A stretch of DNA of 64,000 bases from Erwinia endophytica (GTDB taxonomy: Bacteria > Pseudomonadota > Gammaproteobacteria > Enterobacterales > Enterobacteriaceae), in the NCBI RefSeq assembly GCF_009295515.1, contig NZ_RQVV01000053.1:186001-250000 (forward strand), given 5' to 3'. The notes under the pieces were generated by a model, which was not told where the DNA came from, did no database searches, and saw nothing but the letters and a program-made list of their open reading frames with translations. Shown piece by piece: positions 8,792 to 17,596 of this stretch; position 1 is the first letter of the stretch; the number at the start of each line of letters is the position of its first letter. The translations under genes and the position numbers were made by a program.

Positions 8792-9496
8792 ATGTCGCGC
8801 ATGGCGAGCACGCTTTTTTTATCCTGTTTATTGCTTCTGACGGGCTGTCGTCATGCTTTGGCAGAACCCTTACCGCGTATCGGCATCATTGGTGCCGGGG
8901 AGATGGGGGGAACGCTGGGACGGCTGTGGGTCAACGCGGGTTATTCGGTATTTTTCGCTTCCCGCCATCCCCAGGAATTAAAGCCGCTGGTCAGCTCGCT
9001 GGGGCCTCGCGCTCAGGCCGGATCACCGTTGCAGGCGGCGCAATACGGCGATGTAGTGGTGATGGCGGTACCTTATGGCGCGCTGCCTGTGCTGGGGAAA
9101 CAACTGGCCGGAACCCTGCGGGGGAAGGTGGTGCTGGATGTCGCCAACCCTTATCCACAGCGGGACGGGGACATCGCCCGGCAGGCGTTGCAGACAGGCA
9201 GTGGTATCTATAGCGCGCGTTTGTTCCCCGGCGCGCGATGGGTTCGCGGGTTTAATTCGCTGGCGGCATCCAGCCTGGCGGCCACGGCACATCAAACCGG
9301 TGAGGAGGCGGTGGCTGTGCCGCTGGCGGGCGATGATAAAGGCGCGCTGGATACAGTAGCCCAATTGACTACGGCTGCCGGTTTTACCCCCGTGGTAGTA
9401 GGAGGGTTGGCAGCCGCGGCTTTGTTTCAGCCTGGCGGACCGCTGTTTTTGCACACCCTGACCGCAGATGAACTCAATCATGCCATTGACCGCTAA
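8792..9496 (+). CDS. Predicted lipoprotein with NAD(P)-binding Rossmann domain (F420-dependent NADP reductase-like)
   Basis: A 234-residue protein starting at the ATG with GGAGGAA seven bases upstream. The first 19 residues form a lipoprotein signal ending LLTGC (Cys19), followed by a Rossmann domain with IGIIGAGEMGGTLG, SRHP at the end of the second strand (NADP-type), and VVLDVANPYP. This matches the NADPH-dependent F420-reductase / NAD-binding-2 family, which is normally cytoplasmic. The lipobox would place the enzyme at the envelope, next to a Tat-exported cupin gene, which is unusual. It may alternatively be retained in the cytoplasm if the signal is not functional. Confidence 0.7.
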   Translation: MSRMASTLFLSCLLLLTGCRHALAEPLPRIGIIGAGEMGGTLGRLWVNAGYSVFFASRHPQELKPLVSSLGPRAQAGSPLQAAQYGDVVVMAVPYGALPVLGKQLAGTLRGKVVLDVANPYPQRDGDIARQALQTGSGIYSARLFPGARWVRGFNSLAASSLAATAHQTGEEAVAVPLAGDDKGALDTVAQLTTAAGFTPVVVGGLAAAALFQPGGPLFLHTLTADELNHAIDR

Positions 9497-9505
9497 AACC
9501 GTTTT

Positions 9506-9523
9506 AAGTGATCTTGATCACGG
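9506..9523 (+). promoter_or_regulatory. CRP-like site upstream of idnO
   Basis: AAGTGATCTTGATCACGG contains GTGA and TCAC half-sites separated by six bases, near-palindromic and close to the CRP consensus. It lies about 100 bases before the idnO ATG, as expected for a catabolite-controlled sugar acid gene. Confidence 0.55.
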
Positions 9524-9624
9524 TTTACTCAGGCCAAAACTCGTGTGATAGGCAGCATATCATCACCCCGTTGCCTTGCCTTACGCGAGCTCACCGTAGC
9601 CTGAAGACCTGGAGCAGGAATATA

Positions 9625-10389
9625 ATGAGTAAATTATTCAGCTTAGAAAATAAACGCATTTTAGTGACTGGTGCGGCTCAGGGCATTGGCTTTACGATGG
9701 CGCAGGGGCTGGCGGAGCATGGCGCTGAGATCATTATTAACGGCACCTCGCCAGAGCGGGCTGAAAACGCGGCGATGAAGCTGCGTGATGAGGGCTACAC
9801 CGCGCATGTATCGGTATTTGACGTTTCCAATGCGCTCGCTGTTGAAACGGCCATTGAGAAGATTGAACGCCATATCGGCCCGATTGATGTGTTGTTCAAT
9901 AATGCGGGTATTCAGCGGCGTCACCCTTTTACCGAATTTCCGCTTGAAGAGTGGAACCAAATTATCGCCACTAATCAGACCGGCGTATTTCTGGTTTCTC
10001 AGGCGGTGGCGAAAAAAATGATTGCCCGTAAGGCGGGGAAAATCATCAATATCTGCTCAATGCAAAGCGAATTGGGGCGCGATACTATTACCCCGTATGC
10101 TGCCGCCAAGGGAGCGGTAAAAATGCTGACCCGCAGCATGAGCGTGGAGCTGGCTCGTTATAATATTCAGGTGAACGGTATCGCGCCGGGTTATTTTGAT
10201 ACGCCAATGACCAAAGCGCTGGTGGATAACCCGCAATTCACCGACTGGCTGTGCAAACGCACGCCCGCCGCCCGTTGGGGTGAACCACAAGAACTGGTGG
10301 GCGCCGCTGTTTTTTTGTCATCGCGGGCGTCTGATTTTGTCAATGGCCATCTGCTATTTGTCGATGGCGGCATGCTGGCAGCAGTGTAA
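9625..10389 (+). CDS. idnO: Gluconate 5-dehydrogenase
   Basis: A 254-residue short-chain dehydrogenase starting at the ATG preceded by GGAGCAGGAA; the longer frame from 9508 has no such site. It has the TGAAQGIG nucleotide loop (about residues 16-23), NNAG, a catalytic Ser followed by Tyr-x3-Lys (PYAAAKG), and a C-terminal FVDGGM. The protein matches gluconate 5-dehydrogenase (IdnO), which interconverts 5-ketogluconate and gluconate in L-idonate catabolism. Immediately downstream is a broken gluconate kinase, so the local pathway is incomplete and gluconate would have to be phosphorylated by another kinase. A CRP-like site lies upstream. Confidence 0.85.
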   Translation: MSKLFSLENKRILVTGAAQGIGFTMAQGLAEHGAEIIINGTSPERAENAAMKLRDEGYTAHVSVFDVSNALAVETAIEKIERHIGPIDVLFNNAGIQRRHPFTEFPLEEWNQIIATNQTGVFLVSQAVAKKMIARKAGKIINICSMQSELGRDTITPYAAAKGAVKMLTRSMSVELARYNIQVNGIAPGYFDTPMTKALVDNPQFTDWLCKRTPAARWGEPQELVGAAVFLSSRASDFVNGHLLFVDGGMLAAV

Positions 10390-10406
10390 TTGGCGGGGAA
10401 CGGAGC

Positions 10407-10605
10407 ATGGCAGGTCAATGCATCATCGTGATGGGGGCGGGTAGCGGGAAATCATCGGTGGGCGCAGCGCGGGCTAATGCGCTACAGGTGAAGTTTATTG
10501 ATGGCGACGACTTACATCCGCGTCAGAATATTATCAAATGGCCGCGGGCCAGGCGCTGAATGACGATGATTGTCTGCCATGGTTGGGCCGGCTGTCAGGA
10601 GAACT
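10407..10605 (+). pseudogene. Gluconate kinase remnant (idnK/gntK-like)
   Basis: Starting at the ATG at 10407 the frame encodes IIVMGAGSGKSS and FIDGDDLHPRQNI, clear gluconokinase signatures. The Walker A loop is one residue short compared with GVSGSGKS. Near 10535 a one-base loss shifts the frame; the expected continuation MAAGQALNDDDCLPWLGRL is readable in another frame, while the original frame stops at 10559. Homology fades after about 10605. The gene is therefore dead. Its position after idnO indicates a former idn operon, probably cut by the insertion of the IS1-like element that follows. Confidence 0.8.
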
Positions 10606-10739
10606 GGCGGTGATTTTCCCTCAGGAGTTGCATCGTCCAATGTGTACTCTGGGCGAGCCGTCACCGTTGCGAAAAATTGTGGTGAAAATAGCTAGCCTGT
10701 TACTGGTTGCGTAACAGGGGTGATGTGTGGGGCCGGCCC

Positions 10740-11254
10740 TGCCGCCATTGAACTTCACGCGGGTCATGCCCGTGCCGGGCATCAACATTATTGCTGTCAG
10801 GCACGCAGCCGAAGCGTTCAACTTGAATATAAATACCGAGCCTGCCAGCAGGGCATGAAGGATCAGATCATTGATCTTGCCATGAATAATGCTGGCATCC
10901 GCGACACCGCACGAGCATTGCTAATGCCGTTGCGCGCACGCTAAAAAACTTTCGCCGAAAAACGTCACCTCTCTTCCACTGGATAATCTGCGCATTGGCG
11001 AAGTGGATGAAATGTGGTCATTTTTCGGGGGAGCTTTCAGGTTTTAATGTGGCCTTATGGTGTGCCGATAATTTCAGTGCTTATGACGGGTTACCGAATG
11101 AAAAGCACATCACAGGTAAGCTTTACACACCACGAATTGAGCGTGAAAACCGGAACCTGACTGAACCGCAAGACAACTGGGGTCCTCAACATCAGCTGAA
11201 ATGCATGACAGGATCATTGGTACGTTTATCGAGCGTGAGCATTATGCAGCGTAA
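10740..11254 (+). mobile_element. Degraded IS1-family element (insA/insB remnants)
   Basis: The frame around 10760-10930 encodes AGHQHYCCQ, YKYRACQQG and QIIDLAMNNAGIRDTARAL, matching the IS1 InsA protein. Further on, LDNLRIGEVDEMWSFFG (about 10975-11028), then LYTPRIERENRNL (near 11122-11160) and HDRIIGTFIEREHYAA ending in a stop at 11252-11254 match pieces of InsB in different frames. Internal deletions and frameshifts make it inactive. I could not identify intact terminal inverted repeats or a target duplication. It marks the left edge of the ceramide-type gene block. Confidence 0.75.
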
Positions 11255-11530
11255 TACTCATCACCATATTGAATACATAACCCATTTCAGTAACTGACAC
11301 ATATCACGACACTGAGAGACGCCATGGAACGGAAAGACCTGCCAGATCGAGACCGATGGTTGTCATCTTCATGATGAACGTTTCCGGTCATTAAATGATC
11401 GCGTTTTATACGCTGTGTCATTTAAATTGGGGCGTCTATTTCATCAGGCGCGTGTATTGGTGAGCGATGTTACCCGATGATTATTTTTGTTGCCAGGGCA
11501 ACATCGCGGAAGGATTTTTGTGTCGCGGTA
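11255..11530 (+). other. Non-coding or decayed segment right of the IS1 remnant
   Basis: No intact gene is visible. On the plus strand a frame of about 48 codons ends at a TGA at 11478-11480 and includes the residues HDERFRSLNDRVLYAVSFK; it lacks a start and I do not recognise it, so it may be debris of a gene. The segment lies downstream of the minus-strand ceramide operon and should contain its transcription end, but no clear hairpin-plus-T-run was found. Confidence 0.35.
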
Positions 11531-12703
11531 TTAATCTTTCAGTGCAGCAAAGGCCCGAATAATAGTATCGATTTCTTCTTCGCTGTGCGCCGCATTAACG
11601 CTACAACGCAGCAGAGTAATGCCTGATGGTGCAGCAGGGGGTAAAACGAGATTGACATACACCCCATTGGATATCAAGTCGCGCCAGAGGCGCAGTCCAT
11701 CTTCTTTCGAGCCAATCATTACCGGGACAACAGGACTGATCCGTGGGCCCAGCTCATAACCGAGTTCAGCCAGACCGCGATAGAGTCTGTGTGCGTTACT
11801 CCAAAGTTTGTCACGCAGGCCTGGATTTTGCGCGATAGTTCTTAAAGAAGAACGCACAGAGGCGATACTGGATGGTGAGGGTGACGCAGTAAAAATGTAA
11901 GGACGGCTGCTATAACGTAAAACGTCCATGGCTTTAGCGCCGACGGCAAATCCGCCGATAGAGGCTAAACTCTTGCTAAAGGTACCCAGTATAATATCAA
12001 CATCCTGCTCAACACCCAGCTCTTCGGCAAGGCCGCGGCCAGTCGCGCCCATAACCCCGAAGGAGTGCGCTTCATCCACGAGCAAATAACCACCAAGACG
12101 GCGTTTGATATCGACAATTTCGACCAACGGAGCAACATCGCCCAGCATGCTATAAATGCCTTCAACGATAATTATCGCTTCACGCGCTTTCTCACCCAGG
12201 CGCAGCATACGGCGCTCCAAATCTTGCGCGTCATTGTGGCGGAAACGAATAATTTGTGCGCCGCCTAAAGCGCAAGCGTCATAGATGCTGGCATGAGAGT
12301 CTTCGTCTATCAATACGATGGCGTCAGGACCAGCAAGCGTGCTGATCACGCCCAGATTAGCGGTATAACCGGTTGAGAATACAATGGCGCTGGGACGATC
12401 AAAAAAAGCGGCCAGCTCTTGCTCCAAAGCAAGGTGAGAGCCATAACTACCGTTAGCCATACGTGAACCGGTTGTTCCGGTGCCTTGAGCGGCTAAGGCC
12501 GCCTGGCCGTCAGCAATCGCCTGGGTATTGAAAGTCAGCCCCATGTAGTTATTGGTGCCTGCCAGGACAACCTTCTTATCGCCAATACGCCCTTCGGTGG
12601 CTGAATAGATCTCATCAATACAGGTGCCGAATGGATTCAGGCCGGATGTCTGGAATTTTTCACGCTCGCCAGCAAGTCGCGCAAATTTGTCATACAGACC
12701 CAT
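11531..12703 (-). CDS. spt: Serine palmitoyltransferase-like alpha-oxoamine synthase (first step of ceramide synthesis)
   Basis: A 390-residue PLP enzyme of the alpha-oxoamine synthase family, which condenses an amino acid with an acyl thioester and releases CO2. Visible are DEDSHAS (His138 stacking on PLP), LLVDEAHSFGVMG (DEAH at 210-213) and TFSKSLASIGG with the Schiff-base Lys244. The start at 12703 (MGLYDKF) matches the N-terminus of bacterial serine palmitoyltransferases; a longer frame to 12760 would overlap the ACP gene heavily. The gene overlaps the end of the ACP gene by 14 bases. KBL or BioF are alternatives by fold, but the neighbours (ACP, epimerase-type reductase, acyl-AMP ligase, N-acyltransferase) match the Caulobacter ceramide cluster. 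Expected product: 3-ketosphinganine. Confidence 0.8.
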   Translation of the reverse strand: MGLYDKFARLAGEREKFQTSGLNPFGTCIDEIYSATEGRIGDKKVVLAGTNNYMGLTFNTQAIADGQAALAAQGTGTTGSRMANGSYGSHLALEQELAAFFDRPSAIVFSTGYTANLGVISTLAGPDAIVLIDEDSHASIYDACALGGAQIIRFRHNDAQDLERRMLRLGEKAREAIIIVEGIYSMLGDVAPLVEIVDIKRRLGGYLLVDEAHSFGVMGATGRGLAEELGVEQDVDIILGTFSKSLASIGGFAVGAKAMDVLRYSSRPYIFTASPSPSSIASVRSSLRTIAQNPGLRDKLWSNAHRLYRGLAELGYELGPRISPVVPVMIGSKEDGLRLWRDLISNGVYVNLVLPPAAPSGITLLRCSVNAAHSEEEIDTIIRAFAALKD

Positions 12704-12950
12704 TAGTACTCTCCATATGTGGGAGTAGGGCATCCAGCAATTGCTCAGGCGTTCTGACATTCAGCAGGATATTAATCGGGATAGAAATATCCAGCTTGTC
12801 TTCTAACATCATCAACAGGTTCATGACTTTTATGGACTCCAGACCAAGATCATTGACGAGGTCACTGTCAGGCTTTATCTCTTGATTGCCTGTGGCCATA
12901 CCTTGTAAACACTCGAGGATATAATCCATCAAAACTTCACGATTTAACAT
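12690..12950 (-). CDS. Acyl carrier protein dedicated to the sphingolipid operon
   Basis: An 86-residue acyl carrier protein. The phosphopantetheine site is the Ser of DLGLESIKVMNLL (Ser39), with the usual four-helix pattern and acidic character. I take the ATG at 12950; an in-frame start at 12998 would overlap the preceding gene and is less like an ACP N-terminus. It sits between the reductase gene and the serine palmitoyltransferase-like gene, both close-packed, so it is part of one minus-strand transcript. In the Caulobacter pathway a dedicated ACP carries the acyl group used by the condensing or N-acylating enzyme; the same role is inferred here. Confidence 0.85.
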   Translation of the reverse strand: MLNREVLMDYILECLQGMATGNQEIKPDSDLVNDLGLESIKVMNLLMMLEDKLDISIPINILLNVRTPEQLLDALLPHMESTNGSV

Positions 12951-12981
12951 AGAAACTCTTATATACCTATGATCATAATAA

Positions 12982-13896
12982 TTAAAATAGTCTGTCACGC
13001 AGCGCGTGTTCCAGACTTATTTTAGGAAACCAGTTAATTGAATTGGACAAATCGTTATTGCTTGCTGACCAGTCACTATGGGTTAATTCGCGGATTTTAC
13101 TGCGAGTTAGCATCGGTTCCTGTCTGACTAAACGGCTCGATAACGTGCTGATATCAGCAATTATTTTAAGCAAAGGTAGAGGAATTCCGATTAACCGTAC
13201 TGGAGCATGACGTACTGCGCTACCGATTTCTTGCAGGCGTGTCCAATTATACCCCCCCGCCACACCGTCACATAATTCATATGGATGATTATGCGATGGA
13301 GAAACGGTTAACCATTGCCCAACCGCTTCAGCTAAATCACTCACATGAAGAAATGATAGCTGTGAGTCAGGCGCACCAAGCTGTGGAAGTACACCACGGA
13401 GAAGCCAACTGAACAAGGGCTTCAACTCTTTATCGCCCGGCCCATAAACTGCGGTTGGGCGAAAAATGCCAAGAGAAATATTCGCGGCTGCCATTATTAA
13501 TTTTTGTTCGGCAACGTGTTTTGAATTCGCGTACCAGGACAGTTCAGGGTGACGGGCAGCAAGCGAGGACATAAATAGAAAACGCTTACAATTGCCGCTT
13601 TCTCTGGCGGCTTGCATCAAATGCAGGCTGCCTGTCACATTACACTCAGTGAAAGTTTCTTCCTTGCTTCCACGAACTTGCCCTGCGCAATGGACAACAT
13701 ATTCAGCATCGCGCACCAGCTCCGAAAGCGATTTTTTATCTTCTAACGCTCCCTGTACCCAAACCACATTGTTGTTTGAGGAGCGACGTGCGCGTCTGGT
13801 CAAAGCACGTACAGTGAACCCGCGTGAAAGCAGATTATCAACAATGTGCCTGCCGATAAATCCGGTCACACCTGTCACTGCGACCGTTTTTGTCAT
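12982..13896 (-). CDS. cerR: NAD-dependent epimerase/dehydratase-type reductase, CerR-like
   Basis: A 304-residue extended short-chain dehydrogenase with the nucleotide loop GVTGFIG (9-15) and the catalytic pair Tyr122-x3-Lys126 (YANSK). In bacterial ceramide synthesis an enzyme of this type (CerR) reduces the 3-keto group of 3-ketoceramide. The ATG overlaps the stop of the acyl-AMP ligase gene (ATGA), so both are co-translated, and 31 bases separate its stop from the ACP start. A sugar-nucleotide epimerase function cannot be excluded from the fold alone, but no glycan genes are nearby and the lipid context is consistent. Confidence 0.75.
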   Translation of the reverse strand: MTKTVAVTGVTGFIGRHIVDNLLSRGFTVRALTRRARRSSNNNVVWVQGALEDKKSLSELVRDAEYVVHCAGQVRGSKEETFTECNVTGSLHLMQAARESGNCKRFLFMSSLAARHPELSWYANSKHVAEQKLIMAAANISLGIFRPTAVYGPGDKELKPLFSWLLRGVLPQLGAPDSQLSFLHVSDLAEAVGQWLTVSPSHNHPYELCDGVAGGYNWTRLQEIGSAVRHAPVRLIGIPLPLLKIIADISTLSSRLVRQEPMLTRSKIRELTHSDWSASNNDLSNSINWFPKISLEHALRDRLF

Positions 13897-15635
13897 TGTG
13901 CATAGCCTGCTAATTGTAACTGCGGACCAATTAATTCAGTCAGATAACGTTTTCTGGCCTCAGCCCGTGCAGGTTTCCCTGATGACGTCCGCGGAATACT
14001 ATGGGGAGGCATCAGTACAATATCGACAGCAACGCTGAATTCACTTTGAATGCGCGATGTCAGAGAGTGGATAATTTGCTCCCGACGTTCTTCAGAACTC
14101 ACCCGGCACTGGATCTGCAAAATGATTCTGGCGCCTTCATCGTGATCCTGGGAGGTCACAAAGGCGATTGCGTCACCAGGACGGATTTCTGGTTCTGATT
14201 CCGCGACATATTCAATATCCTGAGGCCAAATATTACGACCACGAATAATAATCAGATCTTTTTTACGGCCCGTTACGTACAGGTTTCCGTCCAGCATATA
14301 ACCTAAATCGCCGGTATCCATCCACCCCTGGCGTTGGATTTGTTGCTGGGATGTCGTATCGTGGAAATAGCCCCTCATCAGGCTGGGGCCAGAAATACAG
14401 ATATGACCGACTTCCCGTTCTGGCAGCGGCGCGCCTGTTTCGCTACGAATTTCAATATGATGGCCAGGTAGCGCTTTGCCACAGTTGACGAAAGTGGCCG
14501 TCGCCCGCGTATTTTGAGTTGGGGCAACCGCTTTACGGTTATACTCCAGACTGTCACGGTCAATCACGTTGACGCGTGGACCTGATGAGGCATCAAAAAA
14601 ACTCACGGCCAGCGTGTTTTCGGCCAGACCATAGCATGGTCTAAAGGCATCGCCATTAAACTGTACCTGACTGAAATGCTCACTGAATTTATTTAATAAT
14701 TCAGCAGGAATGGGCTCAGCGCCAACTCCGGCAATACGCCAACTGGAAAGATCTAATTCGGCTAATTCTGTCTCGTTGCTGCGACGCAGGCAAATATCGT
14801 AACCAAATGGCGGAGAAACAGAGACGGTTGCACGGTTCTTGGTGATCAATTTAAGCCACTGCATTGGACGCATGGCAAAATCCTGGGTCCGCAAATAGTC
14901 AACGGAGAGCTGTGTCGCCATTGGCGTCAGGACAAAACCAACCAGGCCCATATCATGATAGAAAGGCAACCAGGAAACACAGCGATCACCCGCGCGTACT
15001 TTAATACCATCGTGACTAATCGCTCGCAAGTTAGCCATGACAGAACGTTGGGTTATTATCACACCGCGAGGAAAACGCGTGCTTCCAGACGTATATTGCA
15101 GATAAGCAATATTGTCAGGTGAAGGAGGTTGCAGTACGACATCCTTTTCAGGCAGAGCATTGAAGTCTGCATTACTGAGGATATGTATAGGCTGCGCTTC
15201 AGCACTGCGTGCAGAGCTAATTAACGGCAACCATTCATCACTGCTGATAATAGCCGAAGGATTGCAGCTATTTAATAGCCCCTGGAGCTTTTCGATATAA
15301 GAAGCGCTTTGCCCAATACCCATAGGGATAGCAAGGGGAACGGCAACCAACCCTGCATATTGACAAGCAAAAAAGGCTTCCACAAAGCCAACACTGGTTT
15401 CAGCGATTAGCGCGACACGGTCACCTTTATTGAGGTTCAGTGATAATAGACGACGCGCACCCGTAATCGCCCGCTCGCGTAGCGTGTGATAAGGCAGCGC
15501 AGCCAGAAGTTGATTACGTCTGTCGTAAAAATTCATCCCTGTACTTCCTTGGGCGGCATAATCTAAAGCATCCACCAAAGTCGGGAAATCCGCATAACGC
15601 AAGGGAAGAGAGTGAATGGAACTTGTTTTATACAT
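13893..15635 (-). CDS. Fatty-acyl-AMP ligase / acyl-ACP synthetase
   Basis: A 580-residue ANL-superfamily adenylating enzyme. It has the AMP-binding loop YTSGSTRFPRG (181-191), GYMLDGNLYVTGRKKDLIIIRG-type hinge sequence, and the C-terminal catalytic Lys in RTSSGKPAR. The hinge with GRNIWPQDIE is typical of fatty-acyl-AMP ligases, which pass acyl chains to an ACP rather than to CoA; a dedicated ACP gene lies two genes downstream. The start is set at the ATG at 15635; another in-frame ATG at 15656 would add seven residues, and neither has a strong ribosome-binding site. First gene of the minus-strand operon. Corresponds in position and family to the acyl-CoA/ACP synthetase of the Caulobacter ceramide cluster. 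Confidence 0.8.
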   Translation of the reverse strand: MYKTSSIHSLPLRYADFPTLVDALDYAAQGSTGMNFYDRRNQLLAALPYHTLRERAITGARRLLSLNLNKGDRVALIAETSVGFVEAFFACQYAGLVAVPLAIPMGIGQSASYIEKLQGLLNSCNPSAIISSDEWLPLISSARSAEAQPIHILSNADFNALPEKDVVLQPPSPDNIAYLQYTSGSTRFPRGVIITQRSVMANLRAISHDGIKVRAGDRCVSWLPFYHDMGLVGFVLTPMATQLSVDYLRTQDFAMRPMQWLKLITKNRATVSVSPPFGYDICLRRSNETELAELDLSSWRIAGVGAEPIPAELLNKFSEHFSQVQFNGDAFRPCYGLAENTLAVSFFDASSGPRVNVIDRDSLEYNRKAVAPTQNTRATATFVNCGKALPGHHIEIRSETGAPLPEREVGHICISGPSLMRGYFHDTTSQQQIQRQGWMDTGDLGYMLDGNLYVTGRKKDLIIIRGRNIWPQDIEYVAESEPEIRPGDAIAFVTSQDHDEGARIILQIQCRVSSEERREQIIHSLTSRIQSEFSVAVDIVLMPPHSIPRTSSGKPARAEARKRYLTELIGPQLQLAGYAQ

Positions 15636-16443
15636 ATTACAACATGACCATAACATTAATTTATTAACGACAAATAATACAGACTCTTAGTGATGCGAGA
15701 AGTAGAGTTTTTGTAAGAATTTGTATAGTAGTAATGCGACACTTGTTATTGATACTATAAATAACTTAATGGATTATCTTATCTGACGGCATCTTGAATG
15801 GCTAGTGTTTATGAGGTCCCACCATAAAAATGGTATGGTGTTTTCGCCAAAACAGCATTAAGTGGTAAAAGAGAGTAGGGCCTCTCAGGATGGCGCTGAT
15901 GGCTGATGTATCGCATTATATGCCTAATGCGCGGAGAGCTGTCCTCGGCATAATTTTTATTTGGCGCTTATTTTGGTGAAAAATTGACTCAATAGAGTCC
16001 AAATATTCAAATAACAGGAAAGTGTCCAGCCGATAACTCTCCAGTCTCTTACTCAGGGAATGACGGGAATGCAGCCAATGCGCCAGCAATTCGAAGCAGA
16101 ATGGGAGATATCTCATTTTGCTTAAAAATCTGCCGTTAATGTTACTTCTGACTTGTTGAGGTCTGGAGGAATAATGTATTGCATCTGTTCTGACAACAGC
16201 ATTGCGATGAAGGGGATATGTCCATAACGTATGATTATATTTAAATCTAATAATCACCCATCGTTACTAATGCGGTATTTATTTGAAATGTTTTTGTCAG
16301 AATTAGGTAAGGCATTATTGCTTTTTCTGTTTCCAGCAAGGTGGGTAAGGACAAAATATCAATAGCTCACATACTGGATAATGTAGACAGATTCATTGTG
16401 TGTTTTTTCAGTATATTTTTTATAGATAGATATAAGGGTGTTT
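15636..16443. other. Divergent intergenic region between the two ceramide gene arms
   Basis: About 800 A+T-rich bases separate the acyl-AMP ligase (minus) from the N-acyltransferase (plus) and must carry both promoters. Apart from one doubtful minus-strand frame (15916-16257, listed separately) no gene is seen. A short imperfect repeat CCACCATAAAAATGGTATGG lies near 15829-15848. The low G+C compared with flanking core genes fits horizontally acquired DNA. Confidence 0.4.
15916..16257 (-). CDS. Doubtful small ORF in the divergent region
   Basis: A 113-codon frame within the A+T-rich divergent region. The product would be basic, rich in Arg, His and Leu, with no motif I recognise, no signal peptide and no clear ribosome-binding site. 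It may be a real small gene, a decayed fragment, or chance. I report it only because it occupies an otherwise long gap. Confidence 0.2.
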   Translation of the reverse strand: MIIRFKYNHTLWTYPLHRNAVVRTDAIHYSSRPQQVRSNINGRFLSKMRYLPFCFELLAHWLHSRHSLSKRLESYRLDTFLLFEYLDSIESIFHQNKRQIKIMPRTALRALGI

Positions 16444-17568
16444 ATGTTTCGCATTGAAAAAGTCGTGGATAAGCGTGATCTCAAGGAATTTATAGCTTTT
16501 CCGTCTTCACTGTATCACGGTGATCCTAACTGGATTGATCCCTTGTATCTGGAACGCTTAGAGCACCTTTCTGAGAAAAACCCAAGCAGTGAACATATAG
16601 AGTGGCAGGCATGGGTAGCCAAAAAAGGGGAGCAGGTTGTCGGCAGGATAACGGCGCAAATTGATACATTGCACCGCGAACTTTATGGTGAGGATACCGG
16701 GCATTTTGGCATGATTGATGCCATTGATGATCCTGAAGTTTTCAGCGCACTATTTGCCGCAGCAGAAGCGTGGTTGAAGTCTAAAGGCGCGACAAAAATC
16801 ACTGGCCCCTTTAGCCTTAATATCAACCAGGAGAGTGGCTTGTTGATTGATGGTTTTGATACGCCACCTTCAGCGTTAATGGTTCATGGTAAACCTTATT
16901 ATGGCACCAGGGTAGAGCAGCAGGGGTATACCCAGGGGATAGATTTACTGGCTTATTGGATGAAGCGAACAGACCTGCATTTTTCTCCGTCATTAAACAA
17001 ACTCATGGCAAATGTGCGCAAAAAAGTGACCATCCGCCGTCTGGATCGTAAGCGGTTTAATGAAGAAATGCAGGTGTTACGGGAGATCTTTAACTCTGGA
17101 TGGCAGAATAATTGGGGATTTGTGCCTTTTACTGAGCACGAGTTTGCTACCATGGGAGAACAGTTAAAGTTCCTGGTACCGGATGACCTGATTTATGTTG
17201 CGGAAATAGATTCTGTTCCTGTGGCGTTTATCGTTGGTTTGCCAAATATTAATGAGGCGATCTCGGGTCTGAATGGGCGTTTGTTTCCTTTTGGCTGGGC
17301 TAAGTTACTGTGGCGTCTGAAGGTGAGTGGGGTGCGAACCGCCCGAGTGCCACTGATGGGGGTGCGCCATGAGTATCATTTCAGTCGTATGGGACCCGTC
17401 ATTGCCCTGCTACTTATTGAAGCGTTACGTGATCCCTTCGCGAAGCGGAATATTGATGCTTTAGAGATGTCCTGGATCTTAGAGACCAATACCGGTATGC
17501 GAACTATCCTGGAGAAAATTGGTGCGGTCCCTTATAAGCGTTATCGTTTGTACGAAAAACATCTCTAA
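16444..17568 (+). CDS. bcerS: GNAT-fold N-acyltransferase, bacterial ceramide synthase-like
   Basis: A 374-residue protein starting at the ATG with AAGGG five bases upstream (a GTG at 16438 is an alternative). It reads as a large GNAT-type acyltransferase: the N-terminal region with YHGDPNWIDPL, the segment RITAQID, then GPFSLNINQESGLLIDGFDTPP, and a C-terminal half with ALEMSWILETNTGMRTILEKIGA. This arrangement is characteristic of the soluble bacterial ceramide synthase group represented in Caulobacter, which N-acylates the sphingoid base and is unrelated to eukaryotic ceramide synthases. It is divergent from the spt-acp-cerR-ligase operon and is followed 28 bases later by a DgkA-type kinase. 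Substrate specificity is inferred from context. Confidence 0.7.
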   Translation: MFRIEKVVDKRDLKEFIAFPSSLYHGDPNWIDPLYLERLEHLSEKNPSSEHIEWQAWVAKKGEQVVGRITAQIDTLHRELYGEDTGHFGMIDAIDDPEVFSALFAAAEAWLKSKGATKITGPFSLNINQESGLLIDGFDTPPSALMVHGKPYYGTRVEQQGYTQGIDLLAYWMKRTDLHFSPSLNKLMANVRKKVTIRRLDRKRFNEEMQVLREIFNSGWQNNWGFVPFTEHEFATMGEQLKFLVPDDLIYVAEIDSVPVAFIVGLPNINEAISGLNGRLFPFGWAKLLWRLKVSGVRTARVPLMGVRHEYHFSRMGPVIALLLIEALRDPFAKRNIDALEMSWILETNTGMRTILEKIGAVPYKRYRLYEKHL

Positions 17569-17596
17569 CTAAAATATGTTATAAGAGAAAACGTTG

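Noticed and set aside
15916-16257. 113-codon minus-strand ORF treated as a real gene of the ceramide cluster
   Set aside because: No ribosome-binding site, no recognisable motif, and located in an A+T-rich divergent promoter region; kept only as a low-confidence entry.
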